A DNA stretch of 6,250 nt, taken from Desulfobacteraceae bacterium. GTDB taxonomy: Bacteria; Desulfobacterota; Desulfobacteria; Desulfobacterales; Desulfobacteraceae. A model generated the notes under the pieces. The model saw nothing but the letters and a program-made list of their open reading frames with translations, made no database searches and was not told the DNA's origin. This document shows, piece by piece, positions 1 to 6,129 of the stretch. The position numbers and the translations under genes were made by a program. Location of the stretch: NCBI GenBank assembly GCA_023140455.1, contig JAGLLQ010000360.1, forward strand, positions 1 to 6,250, read 5' to 3'. Positions within the stretch are counted from its first letter, which is position 1. Each line of letters begins with the position of its first letter.

Positions 1-418
1 CTTTTTCATTATAATTATATTTTGCCTTAAGGCTATCCCCATCATTATTGTACATGAGGACAGAATCTTTAAGACATGCTTGAAGTATCAGGGCAAGATC
101 TCCATTGATTTTAAGCTTCGCCCCATTAATTTTTACATCTGCGCCTGCTTTTTGTAATAACAGGGCTGATTTTTCAATCATTGCTTTGTCATCGATCTCA
201 ATAGCAAGGTTTAAATTATTTCCTTTAAAGGTTGCAATTTTTTCTTCAACAGCAGGAACATAGTAGGCTGATCCCTTGGATATTGAGTTAAAAAGGTTGT
301 CAAGGGAACTAAGCCCGTTGTGACCATTAAAAATTGGCATGAATATAATGACAAGTATGATTGTAAAAGATACAAGCATAGCAAGACCAATGGTAAAACT
401 TTTTTTGTTGGTAATCAT
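1..418 (-). CDS. Membrane-anchored protein of unknown function, partial (C-terminus beyond window)
   Basis: The frame is open from an ATG at 418 to the window edge, giving 139 complete codons without a stop; the C-terminus lies outside. The start is supported by a purine-rich Shine-Dalgarno sequence (GAGGGGG, 426-432) seven bases upstream, and by the TAATG overlap in which the last base of the permease stop codon is the first base of this ATG. Residues 1-6 are polar and basic, residues about 8-30 form one hydrophobic segment (LAMLVSFTIILVIIFMPIF), and the rest is soluble, so a single-pass anchor with a periplasmic domain is likely. Within the soluble part, residues about 59-75 and 94-112 both alternate lysines and hydrophobics in a strand-like way (for example KINGAKLKINGDLALIL), with a helix-like stretch between. 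I recognise no named domain. Overlap with the TauE/SafE gene suggests co-translation and perhaps a partner role, which is inference. Confidence 0.8.
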   Translation of the reverse strand, partial: MITNKKSFTIGLAMLVSFTIILVIIFMPIFNGHNGLSSLDNLFNSISKGSAYYVPAVEEKIATFKGNNLNLAIEIDDKAMIEKSALLLQKAGADVKINGAKLKINGDLALILQACLKDSVLMYNNDGDSLKAKYNYNEK

Positions 419-1701
419 TATTTTACCCCCTCATTTCTTAATACACCTATATTTTTAAAAAATATTGAAAATACCCAGAGTCCAAAAATTCCCACAACAA
501 CAAAAAACAGCCAGATACCAATGGAGTTTAAAAAATCTCCAGTTTGCATTGACCAGGGAATAATTTCCATTTGTATAAGTTTGCTTGGTAAAGCAAAGAG
601 TCTGTTGGCAAATCCTGCTAGTATTGCAATGGCATAAAAACCTCTTATTGTTTTATCATCTACAACTTTGGTTACCATGGCTCCTATCTGTATTCCAAAC
701 AGTGACCCCAAAAGCATGCCGATTGCAAGCGTATAAAAGATAAATCCATATATTGCATACTGGGTAATAGAAGCATAACCTGCTGTAAAAATTATCTGGA
801 AAATATCAGTACCAACAGTTGTCATGGAAGATACACCCATTACATATACAAAAATCGGGAAAGTAAGGAATCCACCCCCAACCCCCATTATACCTGCTGC
901 AACGCCAACAAGTGCACCTGAGAGAACAAGAAATACCCAGGATATTTTTCTGCCGCCGGGAGTAATGTCAAAATCAAATTTTACCATGGGAGGAATATTA
1001 ATAGATTGAAGTGTTTTAGGAAGACCAGTCATACCAGGGTCAACTGAGTCACCAATATCCATGTTTGCTGCATCACTCGGGCTTTTGGATTTAAAGAAAT
1101 CTGTCATTGCATAAACACCTAAAAACCCAAGCATTACCACATAGACACTGCTGATAAATGCATCACTGAGAACAGGATTCAGCTCATAAAGATATCTGTT
1201 TAAAAGCCCGCCGGCAGTTGCTCCTATCAGTGCTCCGAGCACAAAAACAAAGGCCAGTGGGACTGATACATTTCCGAGTTTTCTGTGGATTACGCTTCCC
1301 ATTATTGCCTTGGCAAAAATATGAAAAAGGTCAGTTCCAACAGCAAGAATACCTTTAATCCCGGCACTCATTAGTGCAGGTGCAATAATAAAACCTCCAC
1401 CGGCGCCAATACAACCTGTAATCAGTCCTGCCAGAAGACCTACCAGTATGGATACAACAAAGATGCCCATATTATAGTAAGCAGGGCTGTAGGCATGATG
1501 TCCTCCAATAAAGTCCGGCATGCTTCCTGCTATATCATCAGCAAATGCTATACCGCCTACTATTGCAGTCATAACCAGTAGCCCGAGGAGCAAGACCCTT
1601 TTTTTATCCCCAAAGATTACTTTTGCATTATTGATTTCCCATTGGGCTAAAGCTTGTGAACCCATCATCATAAACTTTCCCCATTGTTTAAAAAAATTCA
1701 T
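418..1701 (-). CDS. TauE/SafE family membrane permease (putative sulfite/organosulfur anion exporter)
   Basis: This 427-residue polytopic inner-membrane protein carries the internal duplication typical of TauE/SafE (formerly DUF81) transporters. Repeat 1 has the glycine-rich motif TGCIGAGGGF at about 95-104 followed by VGTDLFHIF at 121-129. Repeat 2 has AGIMGVGGGF at about 269-278 followed by VGTDIFQII at 296-304. A first hydrophobic helix spans about 35-54, preceded by a polar, amphipathic N-terminus, and a hydrophilic loop of about 50 residues (203-252) separates the halves. The family moves sulfite, sulfoacetate, taurine-derived or other sulfur anions and some carboxylates; the substrate here cannot be read from sequence. 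The only cysteine is C97, inside the repeat-1 motif. A strong Shine-Dalgarno (GGAGGT, 1711-1716) sits nine bases before the ATG. The gene follows the receiver gene by 63 bases with no hairpin terminator seen, so it likely belongs to the same operon. Length exceeds the ~250-residue minimal members because of the N-terminal extension and central loop. Confidence 0.93.
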   Translation of the reverse strand: MNFFKQWGKFMMMGSQALAQWEINNAKVIFGDKKRVLLLGLLVMTAIVGGIAFADDIAGSMPDFIGGHHAYSPAYYNMGIFVVSILVGLLAGLITGCIGAGGGFIIAPALMSAGIKGILAVGTDLFHIFAKAIMGSVIHRKLGNVSVPLAFVFVLGALIGATAGGLLNRYLYELNPVLSDAFISSVYVVMLGFLGVYAMTDFFKSKSPSDAANMDIGDSVDPGMTGLPKTLQSINIPPMVKFDFDITPGGRKISWVFLVLSGALVGVAAGIMGVGGGFLTFPIFVYVMGVSSMTTVGTDIFQIIFTAGYASITQYAIYGFIFYTLAIGMLLGSLFGIQIGAMVTKVVDDKTIRGFYAIAILAGFANRLFALPSKLIQMEIIPWSMQTGDFLNSIGIWLFFVVVGIFGLWVFSIFFKNIGVLRNEGVK

Positions 1702-1764
1702 TGTTTGTTTACCTCCAAAATCGTTAATAAAAATGTTACTATTGCCTAATTACTGTTTTCTTTA

Positions 1765-2160
1765 TTATTTAATTTTATGGTTCGTCCTTTTTTCTTTTAG
1801 TTCTTTTTTTCTATAAGCATCCTCCATTTTATTGATCAGCTCGTTTAATTTGACAGGCTTCGGGATATAATCAAATGCTCCCATCTTTATGGTTTCCATG
1901 GCAGTGTTGACTGTGGCATGTCCGGTTAACATGATTACTTCTGTTAAAGGAGATAGCTTTTTAATTTCTTTTAACGTTGCAGCTCCGCTTATCCCTGGCA
2001 TTCTCATGTCAAGGATGACAACATCAATGTTATTTTGATTAATAAATTCAATTGCGTCTTCTCCTGAAGACACCTCAGAAACTGTATGGTTCCTGACAGC
2101 CAGCTGTTTTGCAACTGACTCACGAAATTGATCTTCATCATCGACTAATAGAATTTTCAT
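1765..2160 (-). CDS. Single-domain response regulator (receiver only, NtrC-like receiver)
   Basis: This 131-residue protein is a CheY-fold receiver with no output domain. Visible catalytic residues are the acidic pair D7-D8, the phospho-acceptor D51 in VVILDMRMPG, the switch residue T79 in MLTGHA and K101 in IPKP. The run after T79 (HATVNTAMETIKMGAFDYIPKP) is most like receivers of NtrC-family regulators, but the protein ends about 18 residues later in a lysine-rich tail. No AAA+ or helix-turn-helix segment follows before the next gene, so this is a genuine stand-alone receiver and not an obvious frameshift. Translation starts at an ATG behind TAAGGAGA (2168-2175) with seven-base spacing. It lies 28 bases after the dCache kinase, which is its likely phosphodonor. 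Lacking a DNA-binding part, it probably acts by phosphotransfer or protein contact, possibly on a neighbouring kinase, the transporter or a phosphorelay; that is inference. Confidence 0.93.
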   Translation of the reverse strand: MKILLVDDEDQFRESVAKQLAVRNHTVSEVSSGEDAIEFINQNNIDVVILDMRMPGISGAATLKEIKKLSPLTEVIMLTGHATVNTAMETIKMGAFDYIPKPVKLNELINKMEDAYRKKELKEKRTNHKIK

Positions 2161-2188
2161 TTTTATATCTCCTTACTTAACTCCATGT

Positions 2189-3940
2189 TTATGCGTTTCC
2201 AGAAGTGTCAACAGGAAGAGAGACTGTAAAAAGACTCCCTTGTCCTGGCAGGCTCTGGACTTCAAGTGAGCCATTCATCGCATCAATAATGCTTAAAGAA
2301 ATACTTAAACCAAGGCCGGTTCCTTTGCCTGGATCTTTGGTTGTAAAAAAGGGATTAAATATTTCCTCAATCTGATCAGGATTCATTCCATGACCACTAT
2401 CCTGAATCATAACCCTGATAAATCCATCCTTTAAACTGGTTGACAGGGTAATTGTTCCTTTTCCGGATATTGCATCTCCGGCATTGTTAATAAGATTTAA
2501 AAAAACTTGTCCGATATGATCCGGGTCAACATTAATTTCAGGCAGGTCAGAATCATAATTTTTAATCAATTCAATATTTTCAACATTAAATTGATGCTTT
2601 TTTACACCCTGAGTGGTTTTATCTAACAGATCATTTATATTAGCTAAAATGCGTCCCGGCTTATTTTTTCGTCCAAAATCAAGTAATTGTTTTGTTATTC
2701 CACTTGCTCTGAAGGCTGCTGTTTCAATGATATCAAGTTCTTTGTTAATATTTTCAGGATTTTGGTCTAAATTGAATTCAGGGTTGAGTATATCTCTTAC
2801 AACACCGGTTGTTGATGTGATTATTGCCAGAGGATTGTTTATCTCGTGGGCAATCCCTGTTGCAAGTTCTCCTACTGATGCAAGTTTGGAAGCATGAATC
2901 AGTTGTCCTTGAAGATGATGACTGTTTTCTGCAATAGTCTGGGCACGTTTAACCAATTTACCAATAACTATCCATACTACAATTGCGAGTAAAGATATTA
3001 TAATGATAAAGCTTATTGTCATTATATATTTGGTTTTGTACATTTGTGCGTGTACAAGCCTTAAAGGCTGGCTGATAATAAGAGCCCAGGGCGTTTCATG
3101 CAGCCATGCATGAGCTGTTAGTTCTTTACCACTTTTACCTGATATTTCTTTAACACCAGACAAAATATCCAATGAAGGCATATAACTGCTTTTCCCAAGT
3201 AGATTCCCACTGTCAGGATCAACAATCTGGTATGTTCCTTTATTGTTGATTAGTGTTGTTTTGACTTCCTTACCTTTACTTATAGAGCGAAGAAACATGT
3301 AAAATTTATCAGGGTCAATTGTAGCTCGGAAAATATTCATTTCCCCATGTATCATCTGCTTTACTGCAATGGTAAAATGAGGTTTGTTTCTAAAACCAAG
3401 GTAGATGTCAGTGATAATATATTCTTTTTCATTGTTTATCAGAGTACGGAACCATTCTTCTTCTTTATAATTTTTATTAAGGAGTTCAGGAAAGGATCCG
3501 GCATAGCCTGTTTGAATGCCTTTTTTATTTAGGAAGCCTACATCAACAAATGCATCGCTATTTTGTTTAAGTGTTTGAAGATAATAGAGCATTTTATCCT
3601 TAGAAGGGTTTGAAGTATCCATCCTGTTATAAAAAAGGTTGCGGATATTCATTTTTCTTTCCAGGAGAAACAGGTCAATGGTATTTCTCTGGCTTTTTGC
3701 AAGAGCTTCAAGGTTATATTTCCCTGTTGTTTTTAAAGTTGATGTGAATTGGAAATGAAAATATGCTGAAAGAAGAATATGCGGAATAATAAAGCAGGCT
3801 AAAACACCGACAATTAGAAGATAACGAAGCTTAATAAAATCTTTTTTTGTTTTGGCCAACCCGTCAGAACAGTCAAAATTCAGTTGAGTCGCTGGTTTCT
3901 TTCCAGGTTCATTTTTCATATTTTGTTTTATTGTATTCAT
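2189..3940 (-). CDS. dCache-domain membrane sensor histidine kinase
   Basis: The protein has 583 residues from the chosen ATG at 3940. A cytoplasmic N-terminus of about 38 residues leads to TM1 (about 40-59), then a periplasmic dCache-type sensor (about 61-300, with DVGFLNKKGIQTGYAG and the EEEWF/ITDIYLGFRN signatures usual in such kinases), then TM2 (about 306-328). No clear HAMP follows. A short linker leads to the HisKA domain with phospho-acceptor H365 in AHEINNPL. The HATPase domain has its N-box at 482-490 (NLINNAGDA), G1 DSGHGM at 514-519, F-box NPFFTTK at 529-535 and G2 GKGTGLGL near 538-545. All catalytic motifs are intact. Periplasmic Cache sensors usually bind small organic ligands; the ligand here is unknown. 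The frame stays open up to an ATG at 4003, but that codon and the ATG at 3991 sit upstream of the predicted transcript start (about 3981), inside a sigma-54 promoter. The ATG at 3940 has only a weak GGA upstream. Its partner is probably the receiver gene 28 bases downstream. Confidence 0.92.
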   Translation of the reverse strand: MNTIKQNMKNEPGKKPATQLNFDCSDGLAKTKKDFIKLRYLLIVGVLACFIIPHILLSAYFHFQFTSTLKTTGKYNLEALAKSQRNTIDLFLLERKMNIRNLFYNRMDTSNPSKDKMLYYLQTLKQNSDAFVDVGFLNKKGIQTGYAGSFPELLNKNYKEEEWFRTLINNEKEYIITDIYLGFRNKPHFTIAVKQMIHGEMNIFRATIDPDKFYMFLRSISKGKEVKTTLINNKGTYQIVDPDSGNLLGKSSYMPSLDILSGVKEISGKSGKELTAHAWLHETPWALIISQPLRLVHAQMYKTKYIMTISFIIIISLLAIVVWIVIGKLVKRAQTIAENSHHLQGQLIHASKLASVGELATGIAHEINNPLAIITSTTGVVRDILNPEFNLDQNPENINKELDIIETAAFRASGITKQLLDFGRKNKPGRILANINDLLDKTTQGVKKHQFNVENIELIKNYDSDLPEINVDPDHIGQVFLNLINNAGDAISGKGTITLSTSLKDGFIRVMIQDSGHGMNPDQIEEIFNPFFTTKDPGKGTGLGLSISLSIIDAMNGSLEVQSLPGQGSLFTVSLPVDTSGNA

Positions 3941-3990
3941 ATTATCCAAAACCCAAAAAATAGTTGCATAACCCTGCTTGGTTACTAACA

Positions 3991-4008
3991 TCGCAATACT
4001 CATGCCAA
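3991..4008 (-). promoter_or_regulatory. Predicted sigma-54 (RpoN) -24/-12 promoter for the kinase-receiver-permease operon
   Basis: On the minus strand the sequence reads TTGGCATGAGTATTGCGA. Against the known RpoN consensus YTGGCACG-N4-TTGCW it differs at two positions (T for C in the -24 box, G for W after TTGC). The GG (4006-4005) and GC (3994-3993) are separated by exactly ten bases, the invariant spacing. Transcription would begin near 3981, leaving a leader of about 41 bases to the ATG at 3940. The site lies in a non-coding gap between divergent functions, with an upstream tandem repeat at activator distance, which raises its credibility. It overlaps the longer-frame start codons of the kinase, which argues against those starts. 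Confidence 0.8.
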
Positions 4009-4034
4009 GAAGAGACTACAAAAAAAAGTGTGGC

Positions 4035-4047
4035 TAATTATTTGAAA
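4035..4047 (-). promoter_or_regulatory. Possible IHF binding site
   Basis: The minus strand reads TTTCAAATAATTA, which matches the IHF core WATCAANNNNTTR at all but one specified position (T for A at position 2). It is centred near -60 from the predicted sigma-54 start, between the promoter and the tandem repeat, where IHF typically bends DNA to bring an activator to RpoN polymerase. The surrounding DNA is AT-rich, so a chance match is quite possible; position is the main support. Confidence 0.4.
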
Positions 4048-4101
4048 TAAAAGGGAATCGAGTTATTTCTATGAAACAACAAAAGTTTAATAAACTATAG
4101 A

Positions 4102-4141
4102 TTTAGAAGAATTGCGAAAAATTTTAGAAGAATTGCGAAAA
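4102..4141 (-). repeat. Perfect 19-bp tandem direct repeat, candidate activator-binding sites (UAS)
   Basis: TTTAGAAGAATTGCGAAAA (plus-strand reading) occurs at 4102-4120 and again without a mismatch at 4123-4141, a period of 21 bp or two helical turns, so both copies face the same side of the DNA. Each copy contains the near-palindrome TTGCGAA (4112-4118 and 4133-4139). The pair begins directly after the stop codon of the soluble kinase and lies about 120-160 bp upstream of the predicted sigma-54 transcription start. That is the usual place for enhancer sites of NtrC-type activators. The obvious candidate binder is the regulator whose helix-turn-helix end is at the right edge of the window. 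The repeat itself is certain; its role as an enhancer is inference. Confidence 0.7.
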
Positions 4142-6112
4142 TTAAAAAGGCAGGTAAATAATAAATTTTGCTCCATCAAGGTAATCACTTTTATGAACTT
4201 CAAGCATACCATTATGGTCTTTAATTATTCTTTTACATATGCTCAACCCAATACCCGAACTGTTCTTTGTAGTGTAGAATGGATCAAATATTTTGTCTTG
4301 CAAAGATTTTGGTACACCAATTCCGGAATCTTCAACATCAATACAGAGATATTCATCCTGGATATAATAAGTTGAGATAAAAATAGTCTTGCAGCCTTCT
4401 TCTTTGGTTTTCATTGCCTCTGCAGCATTTATTAAAAGATTTATAAGCACTTGTTCAATCATATTGTTGTCTAAAGCACATTCCGGAAGTTTTTTATTAA
4501 GTTTGGTTTCAATAACCACACCGCTTTTTCTTAATGTTACTGAAGCAAAATCAAGGGCATTTTGAACAGGGATATTTATATTCAAGTTTGTTAGTTTGAG
4601 GTTGCTGGGTTTTGAGAAATCAAGAACTCTTTTGATTACTGCTTCTATTCTGTTTGATGCAGATTGTATTTTGGAAAGTATTTTTGCTTCTGTTTCAAAC
4701 TCTTCCCTTCCTGTACAAATTTTTTCAAGGGCTTTTAAATAGATGTTAATCCCGGAAAGCGGGTTTCTTATTTCATGAGCTATCCCTGCTGCAATACGCC
4801 CAAGAGATGTCATTTTATCCTGGATTCTTAAAAGGTGTTCAAGCTCTTTGGGCTTTGTCATATCCATTACACTTAACAGCACTGCTTCTTTCGAGTTGAA
4901 TTCTGTTCTGATTGCCCTGCAAAATACTGATTTCATAGCCTGACTGTTTTCCTGTTTCTCTGCCGGAGAGATTCTGAAGTCTACATCCTGGCTGTCAAAA
5001 TCAGTTGTTGTAATTATTTTTTTAAATTCTTGTATTTTATCTATATCTTCTGAATGAATTCGCTGGTTGGAAAAGAAAAAAGATGAATCCGGCAAAAAAC
5101 CAAATATTTTTTTATATTCAGGATTCTGGAAAATAATGGAATCACCCTGCAAAATTGCAATCCCTGTTACTGCATTCTTTGTAAGATCTTTGAATCTTTT
5201 TTCGCTTTCCTCAAGGGCAAGCCTGTCCCTTTTCCTTTCAATTATTTTACCTATCCTTACAGAAATAGAATGTATCAATTTTTGTTCTTCTTCTAAAAAA
5301 ACAGGGTTTTTATCACCCTTGCCAGCTTCTGAATAGCAGACTGTCAGTACGCCTATGGATTCATGATTGACAACTATTCTGTTTTTAAGCCTTAGAGATG
5401 TCTCTTTATAGTTGTCAGTTTTATAACTTTGATTAGTATCTCCAAGAAAAAGTTCAGCACATGCTTTTTCAGGATGTTGCATTGAAAAGGGTATCAGGTC
5501 AATGCCGCCTTTAAGTATTGCTTCCAGAGTTAATTCTTTTTTTTCTATCAGTTTTGAAAATGAGTAGAAAAAATTAAGCTCAAGATTTCTTTTTTTAAGA
5601 TCCGCCGCTGTTTTTTTGAAAATATTTTCCCGGGTTATTCTGTGAATCCCTGCTGCAATATTTAAAGCAGTCTCTTGTAAGAAGGTTTGCTCTGTCTTTA
5701 TTGAAACAAGTTCTTTTTGAATAGTGACAAAAAGAACCCCATAAATTTTTTCAACATACTTTAATTTAATTGTAAGAGATGCCCAGGTTGATTCACAAAC
5801 TGAAGATGTACAATCTTTACATAATTTCGACTTGTGTTTGAAAAGCAGAATTTCGTCATTGTTAAGAGATTGTTTGATACATAAAGTAGAGGCAGACAAA
5901 TCAGATATCTTATCATCTGATAATGATTCCTTTTCTGAATCCATGTTCAGGATAATTTTAGCATTCTTGTAGTTCCTGAATTTTTTAAGTGCATCACAAA
6001 TTGATGAAATAAGAGATGCAAGGTTTGTTTCTCTTATAAGAATAAGGTCAATGCTTTGGAATGCGTTTGAGGTTATATCCTGGTGTTTAGACTCTATATT
6101 TTGTTCCAACAA
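4142..6112 (-). CDS. Soluble GAF-GAF-PAS sensor histidine kinase
   Basis: This 656-residue kinase has no membrane segment, so it should sense a cytoplasmic signal. A first GAF-like domain (about 20-160) contains the cysteine cluster C98-x2-C101-x4-C106 just before the strand KYVEKIYGVLFVTI. A second GAF-like region spans about 180-295. After a charged helix (290-308) comes a PAS domain (about 306-420, QNPEYKKIFGF). The HisKA domain has H446 in AHEIRNPLSG. The HATPase domain has N-box NLLINAAEA (558-566), G1 DSGIGV (595-600), F-box DPFYTTK (610-616) and G2 SSGIGLS (618-624); all motifs are intact. The kinase core resembles NtrB/ZraS/AtoS-type kinases that partner NtrC-family activators. It starts with TTG, and two TTG codons are adjacent (6112 and 6109). 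The Shine-Dalgarno AAGGAG at 6116-6121 is three bases from the first and six from the second, so 6109 may be the real start. It follows the regulator gene by 17 bases, indicating co-transcription and pairing. Confidence 0.92.
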   Translation of the reverse strand: MLEQNIESKHQDITSNAFQSIDLILIRETNLASLISSICDALKKFRNYKNAKIILNMDSEKESLSDDKISDLSASTLCIKQSLNNDEILLFKHKSKLCKDCTSSVCESTWASLTIKLKYVEKIYGVLFVTIQKELVSIKTEQTFLQETALNIAAGIHRITRENIFKKTAADLKKRNLELNFFYSFSKLIEKKELTLEAILKGGIDLIPFSMQHPEKACAELFLGDTNQSYKTDNYKETSLRLKNRIVVNHESIGVLTVCYSEAGKGDKNPVFLEEEQKLIHSISVRIGKIIERKRDRLALEESEKRFKDLTKNAVTGIAILQGDSIIFQNPEYKKIFGFLPDSSFFFSNQRIHSEDIDKIQEFKKIITTTDFDSQDVDFRISPAEKQENSQAMKSVFCRAIRTEFNSKEAVLLSVMDMTKPKELEHLLRIQDKMTSLGRIAAGIAHEIRNPLSGINIYLKALEKICTGREEFETEAKILSKIQSASNRIEAVIKRVLDFSKPSNLKLTNLNINIPVQNALDFASVTLRKSGVVIETKLNKKLPECALDNNMIEQVLINLLINAAEAMKTKEEGCKTIFISTYYIQDEYLCIDVEDSGIGVPKSLQDKIFDPFYTTKNSSGIGLSICKRIIKDHNGMLEVHKSDYLDGAKFIIYLPF

Positions 6113-6115
6113 ACG

Positions 6116-6121
6116 CTCCTT
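6116..6121 (-). promoter_or_regulatory. Ribosome binding site that supports a TTG start for the soluble kinase
   Basis: The minus strand reads AAGGAG here, a near-perfect Shine-Dalgarno sequence. It is followed by CGT and two consecutive TTG codons, giving spacings of three and six bases. The next in-frame ATG is near codon 57, inside the GAF domain, with no comparable site, so a TTG start is well supported. The six-base spacing favours the second TTG. Confidence 0.75.
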
Positions 6122-6129
6122 CCTATTTA

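Noticed and set aside
320..637. Plus-strand open frame of 105 codons across the permease end
   Set aside because: It lies antisense to two well-supported minus-strand genes, has no recognisable domain and no good ribosome site; it is a shadow frame. The same holds for the plus-strand frames at 824-1009, 1520-1816, 2613-2897, 3347-3532 and 5067-5336.
1537..1600. Cleavable signal peptide at the permease N-terminus (hydrophobic stretch ending AFA-DD)
   Set aside because: The hydrophobic segment is preceded by about 33 residues and followed by many membrane helices; it is more likely the first transmembrane helix.
1702..1764. Separate promoter or terminator between receiver and permease genes
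   Set aside because: The 63 bases contain a good ribosome site but no GG-N10-GC element, convincing -35/-10 pair or hairpin; same-operon transcription is the simpler reading.
1765..1830. Frameshift that removed an AAA+/HTH output from the receiver gene
   Set aside because: Only 63 bases separate the receiver stop from the permease, with no remnant of AAA+ or helix-turn-helix sequence in any frame.
4021..4100. Rho-independent terminator between the two kinase genes
   Set aside because: The only inverted repeats are AT-rich, with a one-base centre or a 12-base loop, and none has a GC stem followed by a T-run on the minus strand. Read-through from the upstream gene pair remains possible.
4112..4375. 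Plus-strand open frame of 87 codons starting in the direct repeat
   Set aside because: It overlaps the kinase HATPase coding region in antisense, its start falls within the tandem repeat, and the product resembles no protein family.
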